Of a stretch of 64,000 nt of DNA, positions 52,552 to 63,200 are shown piece after piece. The notes below the pieces were generated by a model. That model had not been told where the DNA came from. It did not search any database and saw nothing but the letters and a program-made list of their open reading frames with translations. The first letter of the stretch is position 1, and each line of letters opens with the position of its first letter. The position numbers were made by a program, and so were the translations under genes. Source of the DNA: JAEINY01 sp942490535 (lineage in GTDB: Bacteria > Bacteroidota > Bacteroidia > Bacteroidales > Marinilabiliaceae); NCBI GenBank assembly GCA_942490535.1, contig CALNXQ010000005.1, positions 1,736,001-1,800,000 on the forward strand, given 5' to 3'.

Positions 52552-53706
52552 TTGAAAGCGTTAAGAAGATTACTCGATAATATCAAACCTCACGTTCAAA
52601 AGGGCGGGAAGTTTGAAAAGTTTCACTCTACGTTTGATGCCTTTGAAACGTTATTGTTTGTGCCTAATACCACAAACAAAAACAGTGTGCATGTGAGAGA
52701 TACCATTGACATGAAACGGACCATGGCCGTGGTGGTGATGGCGTTGGTACCGGCTTTATTGTTTGGTATCTGGAATACTGGTTATTTCCATTTCCTGTCA
52801 TTGGGCCAAGAAGCTGGTTTTTGGGAAGTATTCCTGCATGGAGCCATTAAGGTGTTGCCCATCGTCATTGTGTCTTATGTGGTTGGTTTAGGGGTTGAAT
52901 TTGCATTTGCCCAAATGCGGGGTCACGAAGTGAATGAAGGATTCCTGGTATCGGGAATGTTAATTCCTTTGATTGTTCCCGTGGATACACCCTTGTGGAT
53001 GGTGGCCGTAGCAACCATTTTCGCCGTGGTGATCGGTAAAGAGGTGTTTGGTGGAACCGGAATGAATATCTGGAACCCGGCTTTAATTGCCCGTGCCTTT
53101 CTATTCTTTGCCTATCCGTCAAAAATGTCAGGTGACCTGGTTTGGGTTTCCGGCTTGACAAAAAGCGAAGGTGTGGTCGATGGTTTTTCAGGAGCTACCC
53201 CTTTGGCTGAAGCGGTTACTGGAGTAAGCAATTATTCGTTGATGGATAGTTTTCTTGGATTTATTCCGGGATCCATTGGTGAAACATCCACTCTGGCTAT
53301 TTTAATTGGAGCAGCAATTCTTATTTACACAGGTATTGCCAACTGGAAAATCATGTTGTCAGTTTTTGCCGGTGGGTATTTAATGGCCTTGGTCTTTAAT
53401 GCCATTGGTATGAACGCCTTAATGGAAGTACCTGCCATTCATCATTTATGTTTGGGTGGTTTTGCGTTTGGTGCTGTGTTTATGGCGACTGATCCGGTAT
53501 CGGCTTCCAGAACAGAAAGCGGTAAATGGATTTATGGCTTTTTAATCGGGGTGTTTGCCATCTTGATTCGCGTCTTCAATCCGGCTTATCCGGAAGGGAT
53601 GATGTTGGCCATTCTGTTGATGAATACTTTTGCACCATTGATCGACCATTTTGTGGTTCAGGGAAATATTAACCGTCGTTTGAAAAGAGCCAAAGTAAAC
53701 GCCTAA
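52552..53706 (+). CDS. nqrB: Na+-translocating NADH:quinone reductase subunit B
   Basis: 384 residues. The frame opens with TTG (52552); the N-terminus it yields, MKALRRLLDNIKPHVQKGG, fits the family, while the next ATG would lose about 50 conserved residues, so TTG is the start. Polytopic subunit with about nine to ten membrane helices. The covalent FMN site is Thr216 in DGFSGATPLAEA, the residue modified by ApbE. NqrB holds FMN and the quinone-linked electron path and is thought to carry Na+ across. Length somewhat shorter than the Vibrio form (~415). Confidence 0.96.
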   Translation: MKALRRLLDNIKPHVQKGGKFEKFHSTFDAFETLLFVPNTTNKNSVHVRDTIDMKRTMAVVVMALVPALLFGIWNTGYFHFLSLGQEAGFWEVFLHGAIKVLPIVIVSYVVGLGVEFAFAQMRGHEVNEGFLVSGMLIPLIVPVDTPLWMVAVATIFAVVIGKEVFGGTGMNIWNPALIARAFLFFAYPSKMSGDLVWVSGLTKSEGVVDGFSGATPLAEAVTGVSNYSLMDSFLGFIPGSIGETSTLAILIGAAILIYTGIANWKIMLSVFAGGYLMALVFNAIGMNALMEVPAIHHLCLGGFAFGAVFMATDPVSASRTESGKWIYGFLIGVFAILIRVFNPAYPEGMMLAILLMNTFAPLIDHFVVQGNINRRLKRAKVNA

Positions 53707-53719
53707 AAGAATTAGAACA

Positions 53720-54415
53720 ATGGATAGACAAGGAAATACATATACATTTTTGTATGCTTCCGTGATGGTGATTGTGGTGGCGGCGCTGTTGGCGTTTGTG
53801 TCCGAATCACTGAAGGAGAGACAAAATAAAAATGTGGAAGTCGCTAAGAAAATCGACATTTTAAGGTCGGTTAATATTGAAAGTACGGCTAAGGATGCAG
53901 AAGCTAAATATGAAAAGTACATAGGTAAGAATGCCTACATTCTGAATATACAGGGTGAAAAGCAATCTGGATCAGCCTTTGATGTCGATTTAGCGAAAGA
54001 AATTAAGAAAGCCGATACTGAACGTGCGTTCCCTCTTTACGAATGTAAAATGGATGATGGATCGGTGAAGTATGTGATCCCGGTCCGTGGTAAAGGTCTG
54101 TGGGGTCCTATTTGGGGATATATATCCCTGAATGATGACAAAAACACCGTGTTTGGAGCAACGTTTGGTCACAAAGGCGAAACACCCGGTTTGGGTGCTG
54201 AAATTGACAAAGCCTTTTTTCAGAAACCTTTTTCAGGTAAGAAAATTTTTGATGAGAATTCAAAATTTGTGTCCGTTGATGTGGTTAAGGTGGGGCAATC
54301 TGCCGGTAACGCCCATGCGGTGGATGGTATCTCAGGTGGTACCATTACCAGTAAAGGTGTGAGCGAAATGCTTAAGGACTGTCTGAGTGGATATGAAAAG
54401 TTTTTAAAGAACTAA
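53720..54415 (+). CDS. nqrC: Na+-translocating NADH:quinone reductase subunit C
   Basis: 231 residues, with an N-terminal membrane helix (about 8-27, TFLYASVMVIVVAALLAFV) and a periplasmic FMN-binding domain. Flavin-attachment Thr208 in DGISGGTITSKG follows the motif D-G-x-S-G-x-T-x-[ST]-S-x-G read by the ApbE flavin transferase. The preceding WGYISL and GHKGETPGLGAE segments are family hallmarks. Starts 13 nt after nqrB. Confidence 0.96.
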   Translation: MDRQGNTYTFLYASVMVIVVAALLAFVSESLKERQNKNVEVAKKIDILRSVNIESTAKDAEAKYEKYIGKNAYILNIQGEKQSGSAFDVDLAKEIKKADTERAFPLYECKMDDGSVKYVIPVRGKGLWGPIWGYISLNDDKNTVFGATFGHKGETPGLGAEIDKAFFQKPFSGKKIFDENSKFVSVDVVKVGQSAGNAHAVDGISGGTITSKGVSEMLKDCLSGYEKFLKN

Positions 54416-54428
54416 AATAGTTGTGACA

Positions 54429-55088
54429 ATGAGTAATGAAAAAGAACCTTTGTTCTCAGCCAAAAACTTAAAGCTGATTTCAACGCCACTGGGGGCACAA
54501 AACCCGATCACCATCCAGGTATTGGGAATCTGTTCCGCTTTGGCAGTAACAGCTAAGCTGGAACCGGCCATCGTCTTGTCCATTTCCGTGATTTTTGTAA
54601 CGGTATTTTCAAATTTGATAGTATCTCTCTTACGTAATACCATCCCATCGCGTATTCGTATCATCGTTCAATTGGTGATCGTGGCTGCGTTGGTAATTAT
54701 TGTGGATCAGGTATTGAAAGCCTTTGCCTACGAAGTGAGTAAACAATTGTCGGTATTTGTGGGATTGATCATCACCAACTGTATTATCATGGGACGTCTG
54801 GAAGCTTTTGCTTTGGGTAACAAACCCTGGCCTTCCGTGTTAGATGGGATTGGTAATGGTGCTGGTTATGGATTAATATTGGTGATTGTGGCCTTCTTCC
54901 GTGAATTGTTGGGTGCCGGAACTTTGACCTTGCCTGCTCTTGGAACCATTCAAGTTGTTCCTCAAATTTTCTATGATTGGGGATATGCCAACAATGGTTT
55001 GATGATTTTACCACCAATGGCATTGATCGTGGTAGGTATTATTATCTGGGTACAGCGTTCACGTAATAAAGACCTGATTGAGTCGTAA
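54429..55088 (+). CDS. nqrD: Na+-translocating NADH:quinone reductase subunit D
   Basis: About 219 residues; the frame can open at GTG 54423, but ATG 54429 (MSNEKEPLFSAKN) is the normal family start. Six membrane helices. Paired cysteines, C35 in VLGICSALAVT and one in IITNCIIMGRLEAFA, match the iron site that NqrD shares with NqrE at the membrane centre. NqrD, NqrE and RnfA/RnfE are one family, and the position between nqrC and nqrE fixes the call. Starts 13 nt after nqrC. Confidence 0.96.
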   Translation: MSNEKEPLFSAKNLKLISTPLGAQNPITIQVLGICSALAVTAKLEPAIVLSISVIFVTVFSNLIVSLLRNTIPSRIRIIVQLVIVAALVIIVDQVLKAFAYEVSKQLSVFVGLIITNCIIMGRLEAFALGNKPWPSVLDGIGNGAGYGLILVIVAFFRELLGAGTLTLPALGTIQVVPQIFYDWGYANNGLMILPPMALIVVGIIIWVQRSRNKDLIES

Positions 55089-55106
55089 TCGTTAAAAAAG
55101 AGAGAA

Positions 55107-55721
55107 ATGGAATTATTTAATATATTCGTTAAGTCCATCTTTATCGACAACATGGTGTTTGCGTACTTCCTGGGGATGTGTTCCTATCTGGCGGTATCAA
55201 AAACTGTGAAAACCTCCTTTGGATTGGGGATTGCTGTCGTGTTTGTACTGGGAATTACTGTTCCGGTTGACTTTTTGTTGAACAAATATGTGTTGAGCGA
55301 AGGATCATTGGCTTGGTTAGGTGATAATTTTGCCGGTGTGGATCTAAGCTTTTTGAGCTTTATCATGTTTATTGCGGTGATTGCATCCATGGTGCAATTG
55401 GTAGAGATGATTGTTGAGAAATTTGCACCTACGCTGTACTCTCAATTGGGTATCTTTCTGCCTTTAATTGCGGTGAACTGTGCCATCCTTGGAGGATCAC
55501 TGTTTATGCAAGAGCGCGGTTATGAAACGCTTGGTGAGGCCACTGTATTTGGTTTGGGTTCAGGGATTGGTTGGTTATTGGCCATTGTGGGTATTGCTGC
55601 AATCCGTGAGAAAATCAAGTACTCCAATGTACCTGCTCCGTTACGTGGTTTGGGAATTACCTTTATCGTAACCGGATTAATGGGTATTGCTTTCATGAGC
55701 TTTATGGGAATCCAATTGTAA
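55107..55721 (+). CDS. nqrE: Na+-translocating NADH:quinone reductase subunit E
   Basis: 204 residues, six membrane helices. Cysteines C25 (FLGMCSYLAVSK) and one in IAVNCAILGGSLF form with NqrD the intramembrane iron centre. The pattern of inverted helices shared with NqrD is visible (LIAVNCAILGG against ITNCIIMGR). Follows nqrD after 18 nt; nqrF starts 22 nt after it. Confidence 0.97.
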   Translation: MELFNIFVKSIFIDNMVFAYFLGMCSYLAVSKTVKTSFGLGIAVVFVLGITVPVDFLLNKYVLSEGSLAWLGDNFAGVDLSFLSFIMFIAVIASMVQLVEMIVEKFAPTLYSQLGIFLPLIAVNCAILGGSLFMQERGYETLGEATVFGLGSGIGWLLAIVGIAAIREKIKYSNVPAPLRGLGITFIVTGLMGIAFMSFMGIQL

Positions 55722-55743
55722 GCACTAAAAAATTGATTGAGAA

Positions 55744-57003
55744 ATGATATTATTAGCAAGTCAGAGTACGATAATACTAATCAGTGTAGTGGTGTTCCTG
55801 TTGGTCATCCTGGCACTGGTTTCTATTTTGCTCTATGCCAAAAAGAAGTTAATGCCTTCCGGTGAGGTAACGATTGATATTAACGATGGCGATACCAAAC
55901 TGGTGGTAGAACCGGGTCAAACGCTTTTATCTGCCTTAGGAAGCAACAAAATATTCCTGCCTTCGGCCTGTGGTGGAGGTGGTACATGTGCCATGTGTCG
56001 GTGTCAGGTTGACAGCGGTGCGGGTTCGATCTTACCGACAGAAACCGGTTATTTTACCCGTAAAGAGCAAGCCAACAATTGGCGCTTAGCTTGTCAGGTG
56101 AAAGTGAAGGAAGACATGACCATGTCCATCCCTCAAGAGGTGATGGGTATTCAGAAATGGGAGTGCGAAGTGGTCTCTAACGATGGCCAGGCTACTTTTA
56201 TTAAGGAATTTGTTGTGAAATTGCCAGAAGGTGAAACACTGGATTTCAAATCGGGTGGATACATTCAAATTGATGTGCCTAAGATCGATGTGGACTTCAA
56301 AGACATGATCATTGAAGATGAGTACCGCGGAGAATGGGAGAAATTTGGGATGTTCAATCTTCAGATGAAGAATCCGGAACCTACTTACCGTGCTTACTCC
56401 ATGGCCAATCACCCGGCGGAAGGTAATATTGTGATGTTGAACATCCGTATTGCAACGCCACCATGGGATCGTGTGGCCGGTGGTTTCATGAAAGTGAATC
56501 CGGGCATCTGTTCGTCTTTTATCTTCTCGCGTAAGCCAGGTGATAAGGTGACTGTTTCAGGTCCTTATGGTGAATTCTTTATTAAAGAAACCGAGCGTGA
56601 GATGATGTTTATTGGTGGAGGAGCCGGTATGGCGCCCATGCGTTCACACATCTTCCACTTGTTCCACACCTTGAAGACAGGTCGTAAGGCGACGTTCTGG
56701 TATGGGGCACGTTCTAAGAAAGAGATTTTCTACGAAGATCAATTCCGTGCCATCGAGAAAGCGTTCCCGAACTTTAAGTTCACCATCGCCTTGTCGGAGC
56801 CATTGCCGGAAGATAACTGGGACGGAGCTACTGGCTTTATTCACCAGGTAATTCATGATGAGTACTTAAATAAGCATGAAGAGCCGGAAGACATCGAGTA
56901 CTACTTGTGTGGACCTCCAATGATGAATGATGCAGTCACTAAAATGCTGTATGATTTAGGAGTGCCCGACGAAATGGTTGCCTTTGATGATTTCGGATCA
57001 TAG
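55744..57003 (+). CDS. nqrF: Na+-translocating NADH:quinone reductase subunit F (NADH dehydrogenase part)
   Basis: 419 residues. One N-terminal membrane helix (about 8-31), a [2Fe-2S] ferredoxin domain with Cys76, Cys82 and Cys85 in ACGGGGTCAMC and a fourth in RLACQV, then FAD domain (RAYSMANHP) and NADH-binding domain (GGGAGMAPMRSH, YLCGPPMMND). Takes electrons from NADH into FAD, then to 2Fe-2S and on to NqrC and NqrB. Ends the operon at a strong terminator. Confidence 0.97.
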   Translation: MILLASQSTIILISVVVFLLVILALVSILLYAKKKLMPSGEVTIDINDGDTKLVVEPGQTLLSALGSNKIFLPSACGGGGTCAMCRCQVDSGAGSILPTETGYFTRKEQANNWRLACQVKVKEDMTMSIPQEVMGIQKWECEVVSNDGQATFIKEFVVKLPEGETLDFKSGGYIQIDVPKIDVDFKDMIIEDEYRGEWEKFGMFNLQMKNPEPTYRAYSMANHPAEGNIVMLNIRIATPPWDRVAGGFMKVNPGICSSFIFSRKPGDKVTVSGPYGEFFIKETEREMMFIGGGAGMAPMRSHIFHLFHTLKTGRKATFWYGARSKKEIFYEDQFRAIEKAFPNFKFTIALSEPLPEDNWDGATGFIHQVIHDEYLNKHEEPEDIEYYLCGPPMMNDAVTKMLYDLGVPDEMVAFDDFGS

Positions 57004-57010
57004 ATATTTA

Positions 57011-57036
57011 AAAAGCCCCTGCCAAGGGGCTTTTTT
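57011..57036 (+). terminator. Rho-independent terminator of the nqr operon
   Basis: AAAGCCCCT / AGGGGCTTT with flanking A and T runs (8-10 bp stem, 4-nt loop), starting 8 nt after the nqrF stop. It isolates nqrA-F from the following gene and hence from apbE. Confidence 0.92.
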
Positions 57037-57207
57037 ATTGAATAACACTAAGGATTGGATCTTTATTGGCAGGTTGTCAATATAGATGCAATCCTTGTTG
57101 TTTTATACGATATATGTCATTCTAATTTCTGTAACAAATACCATAGGTTTACGTATCACTATGCTTTAAAATAAAGTATACATATTGATAACCTTACACA
57201 CATTTTA

Positions 57208-60200
57208 ATGAATAAACTTTTACTGTTTTGTACCCTATTGGTTTGTGCAGTCCCTATGCTTGCACAACAATACACTTTAACCGATGATGATGTTGTTGTT
57301 GAGGACGGCGTTTTAAAATCCTGCTCTTATGATTTTGCTATAAAGGATATTATTATTCCTGATGTTTTGGATGGGCAGGCTATTGTAGAGATTGGATCTT
57401 TTGTTTTTGAAAGTAAAAACATTACTGGTGTTTCTCTACCGTCTGGATTAATAACTATTGGATGGTCTTCCTTTACCGATAATGAAATAAATCAATTATT
57501 ATTACCTGATAATGTTGAGATAATTGAGTCAAATGCCTTTAATAGAAATAACCTCAGCTCTCTGGAACTACCTTTGCGATTAAAATATATCGGAGGATTT
57601 GCATTTTCTTCAAGCAATATTACAGAAATTACTATTCCTCAGTTTGTAGAGTTCATTGGAAGCTATTCATTTTCAGGCAATTCCATTTCTAAAGTAGTTT
57701 TTGAACAGAATAGTAAGATAAGAGAGTTGCACTTATTAGCATTTTCCGGTAATGCAATAACGAATATTAATTTGCCCTCCAATTCGAATGATGATTTTTT
57801 AGAATATTATATTAATGATGTTATGTATGCGCCCGGGGACTTGCTTGATATTGAAGATAAGACTATTTATGCCCGAACACCTTATACATTGAAAGCTGAG
57901 GATGTAAACTTGGATGGTGGTATAATAAAGGAATGCTTTTATGACTATTCATCAAAATATATTGTTATACCTAACGAAATAAATGGACAAACCATTACTG
58001 GGATTGGCGCCAGTGTATTTAGTCATAAAGGACTATTAGAAGTCACACTACCCGGTACACTTGAAAGTGTAGGCTTTTATAGCTTCTATGGTAATGAGAT
58101 AAATAAAATAGAATTACCCAATACGATAACGTATTTGGACTATGGTGCATTTCGTGATAATAAAATTAAAAGCCTTGTTATTCCTTCTAATTTGGAAGTG
58201 TTAGAAACTCAGGTTTTCCATGAAAATGAAATCATTGAACTCACAATACCCTCAACAGTGAGGATGATAAAAGATGTTGCTTTTGGACGAAATAAAATTG
58301 AAAAAATAACTTTCGCACCAAATAGTAATGTTCAATTTATAAATCTTGATGCATTTTGGAGTAATAATCTAACAGAAATAGTATTACCATCCAATGCAAG
58401 TGAAAACTTCGTTGAATATGCAGATGAGTCAAGAAAGTATTCACCTGAGAGTGTTATTAGTTTATCCGCTGATTTGGAAAATAAATATGTTTATGCTGTT
58501 AATCCGTATACGCTCAAGGATGAGGATGTTATTGTAGAGGATGGCATTTTAAAATCCTGCAGCTTTAATTTTGATTCTAAATGCATAATTATACCCGAAA
58601 TATTAGATAATCAAGTGATTAAGATAATATCTTCAAGCGTTTTTGAGGATAGGAGTTTATGTGAGGTTAAACTACCATCATTAATAGAAGAAATTGGAGC
58701 TTTTGCGTTTCAGACCAATAACATATCAAGTATTGAATTACCAGCTAAATTAAAAAAAGCAGAGTCTTATGCCTTTTGTGGTAATAGATTAACAGATATT
58801 GTGATACCAAGAGAAATTCATTTCATAGGCAATGAAGTCTTTGCAAAAAATAAGTTGACAAGTTACATCCTTCCTGATAACAATAGTGAGAATTTTGTTG
58901 AATATAATGATGGTGCAAATTCTTATCGACCAGGGGATAAAATAGATGACCTTACAGTATCTATACATGCAGGATTTGCATATACCTTAACTGACGATGA
59001 TGTGGTTGTAGAGGAAGGTGTTTTAAAATCGTGTTCTTATGATTTCTCATCAAATTATGTTAACATTCCAAAAGTACTAGATGGTCAGACCGTAGTAGAA
59101 CTTAATGATTATGTTTTTAGTCGAGAGTCTATTAAAAGCTTAACATTACCCTCCTCACTTAAGAGAATTGGGGAAAGTGCATTCGAAGGTTGTGGAATGA
59201 TTAAGGTAGACCTACCTCAAGGATTAGAGGTTATAGGTGAAAACGCGTTTAACCAGAATAGATTTGTTAACCTGACTATTCCAAATACTGTAACTATTAT
59301 TAAAAGCCAAGCATTTTATAATAATAATAACCTAAAGACTGTTGTTTATGAAGAAGGTAGTCATATTCAATTTCTAGGGAATAACCTCTATTGGGGATCA
59401 GGTTTACAGGTAACATTACCAACTAATGTATCTCCAAATTTTCAGGCATATACTAATGGTCAGGAATTATTTGCGGCAGGAGATATACTAACAAGCTTCA
59501 AACAGGCAATTTTTGCAAAAGCCCCTTACACCCTAACGAATGATGATGTAGTAGTTGAGGATGGTATTTTAAAGTCATGTAGTTATAATTTTGAATCAAA
59601 ATATATTATTATTCCCAATGAACTCGATGGACAGGTTATAACGCAAATAGGGAATGATGTATTTAAAGAAAAAGAGTTAACGCATATTCAACTCCCGGAT
59701 AAGCTAAAGAGAATCCAAAAATTTTCATTTAATAGAAATAACCTTTCTAATATTGATTTTCCTGTTGGGATTACGGAAATCGACACTTGTTCATTTGAAT
59801 ATAATGTTTTAGTATCAATTCAATTACCGGCTCAATTACTTTCTGTTTATCAAAGAGCTTTTGGAAGTAATAATTTAACTCAGCTGGATCTTCCGGAAAG
59901 CTTGGAAGAGATAGGTACATATGCATTTGATTCTAATCCTATAACAAACCTCAATTTACCGTCAAGTATACAAGTGATAAAAAGTGGTGCTTTTCAATCT
60001 CATAGAATGTCAAAACTTTTTATTCCCAAAGGTATACATAGTATTGGGGCTTTTGCTTTCTATAGTAGTAGCTTAGCAGAAGTAGAGTTTGAAACTAACA
60101 GTAGTATTCAGTCCATAGATGAATATGCATTTGGTTCTAACACAGCTATTGAAATTAAGTTACCTACCAATTCAAATTCTGATTTCGAATATTATACCCG

Positions 60201-63200
60201 TGCAGTAGATATCTTTTTTGCTGGAAATGTAATTGCTAATAATGGTGAAGGAATTTATGCTAAAATCCCTTACACATTAAGTGATGATGATGTAGTTGTT
60301 AAAGATGGCATACTTACTTCATGTAATTATAGCTTTCATTCAAGGTATATTAAGCTTCCACAGGAGTTGGATGGACAGGAGATTAAGGTTATTGAAAGTG
60401 ACGTTTTTAAAAATAAAGGGATAGTAGAAATTTCGTTGCCACACACATTAGAAGTGCTTAAGAGTAATTCGCTTTCAGGTAACCAGCTTTATAGGTTAAC
60501 ATTGCCTTATAGTATTAAACGGATAGATACGCAGGCTATTGTAGGTAATAATTTAACCTCTCTTGATATTCCTCAGGGAGCTTTGTATGTCGGAACAGAG
60601 GCTTTTATAGGTAATCCCGTGACGGCTGTTAACTTTTTTGAGCCAAGTCGTTTATTGTATCTTGGTAAGAATGCCTTTGGCAACGATTCTAACCTTAAAG
60701 TTTATTTACCAAAGTCTATTTATCAGGACTTCAGTTGCTTCGAGGATGAAGAATCGAATAAATATAGTGCAGGCGATTTAGTTGATTTTACCAAAACGTA
60801 CATTACTGATGCTACATATCTACTTCAAGACAACGACGTTATTATTGAAGATGGTGTTATAAAAGAATATATACGAGACTACTGTCATCATAAAATAGAA
60901 ATTCCAACAGAGTTGCAATCGCAGATAGTAATAGGAATTGATGGGATTCAAGATCGGGAAGGTAGCCTTTATGATGGCGTATTTCGTGATAATAACATGC
61001 AATCGGTTAAATTACCAAACACAATTACTAAAATTGGTAAGTCTACATTTCGAAATAATATGCTATCGGAAGTAATTTTACCTTACACTATTGAAGTGAT
61101 TGATAGCTGTGCATTTCTCAACAATAATTTAAATAATTTGAATATACCGGCTAGTATTATATCAATCAGAAAATGGGCCTTCTCCAATAATAAACTCAAC
61201 TCGATTGTGTTCGAGTCACCCGGTAACTTGATGGAATTAGAAGCTGAAGCCTTTAGTTTTGATAATTTAACATCAATTCAATTACCAGCTCATGAGAGTG
61301 ATTTATTTATAGGCTATAGAGGTGGTTATAGAAATGTAGAAGATGGGGAAATTATAGTATCTACAGGCCGTGAAGATGAACTGTCTTATCATGCCAGATA
61401 TGCTTACACCTTAACCGACGATGATGTAACTGTTGAAGATGGTATAATAACTTCGATGATTGAAGACTTTGCGCAAAGTGACATTATTTTTCCGAATGAG
61501 TTGGATGGTCAGACTATTATAGGAGTCGCAGATGAAGTGTTCAGTGAAAAAGGAATTTTGTCGGTTGATTTTCCAAATACCATTCAAACCATTGGAAAAA
61601 AGGCGTTCTGTAATAATTATATTGAGAATATAACATTCCCTAGTTCAATTACTCGTATTGAAAGGCAGGCTTTTTGGGGGTATGGAACTATGAAAAAAGT
61701 TGAGTTTGAAAACAATAGTCACTTAGATTTTATTGAAGGAGCTAGTGCTGTTGGAAGTGTAGATGTGATAATTTTACCAACACATGCCAATCCTTTATTT
61801 ATTGAATATCAGTATGCAGGAGCCAGACAGCCTGGTGTTCCCGTTGAGATGATTTTTGGTAATGATTTATATGCGGTAATGTACCATGAGCTATCAACAG
61901 ATGATATAGTTATTGAGGATGGAATCATCACGGAATACAAAGAAAATCTCTACTATCATAACATTCTTATTCCCGATGTTTTAGATAATCAGACGATAAA
62001 ATCGATCAGTTATGCAGCTTTTAAGTCTAGGCATATAGTAAATATTAAATTGCCGACGACCCTTGAGTCAATTGAACGCGATGCATTTGCTTATAACAAT
62101 ATATCAAGCCTTACAATTCCCTCATCATGCAGGATGATTGGCAAGAATGCGTTTGAAAGTAATGATATTAAAGAAGTGATTTTTGAATCCAATAGTAATT
62201 TGAGGTTCATGGATTATGGAGTTTTCATATCGAACGACGAATTATCCGGTTTCTCTTTACCGACTAATGTCAATGATGGATTTCAGTATTATATAGATTT
62301 AAATGGTGTGCAATATAATGCTGGTCAGGAATATACTAATATAAATCATGCATTATTTCTGGATATTCCATATCAATTAAAAGATGAGGATGTTGAAATG
62401 GAAGGCGGGAAGCTTGTGAAATATATTGATACAGGATTTAAAAACCTGGTAATTCCTTCTACTTTGGATGGTCAACTCGTTGAAGAATTTGCTACATCAG
62501 ATTTTTTTAATAGTTCATTGATTGGGGTTAAACTGCCAGAGTCACTTAAAGGAATTGGAGGGTTTTCGCATAACTTCATAAAAGAGCTTACTATTCCAGC
62601 GTCTGTGGATTCAATAAGAAATCGTGCTTTTCAGTATAATAAATTAGAGAAAGTTACATTTGAACAGGAAAGCAATTTGCTTTATATAGGAAGTGAAGCT
62701 TTGGATGGAAATAATGCATTGGTTTCTATTGAGCTACCTACTCATGCTTACAACAAGTTTAAGTGTTATGAGTACAACAATAGTGATGAAGTTGCTGAAG
62801 GTGATGAGGTCACTAAATTCGAGTCGGCTTATAGAGCAAATTTTCATCCATTGATTATTTCATTTGATGGAAACGACCAGGATTACGGAGTGGTTTCTGA
62901 AAGTTTATCTGTTAATTTTGGTGATAAAATCTATTTGCCAAACCCTAAAGAAACAGATCTTCAGAAGCGCGATCATAAATTTGTTGGATGGAATAGAGAC
63001 ACGGATGGAAAAGGTGAAGGTTTTGAACCAGGCGAAGTGTTAGAATGGATAGATGCTGATGATTTTACGCTTTATGCTGCCTGGCAGTATTATGTAGGTA
63101 TTGGTGATGAAGTAAAGTACATTAAACGGGTATATCCTAATCCGGTAAAAGAATTGTTTACAGTGGATGTTGAGTCCGACGCTATTGGTAAGAGATTGGA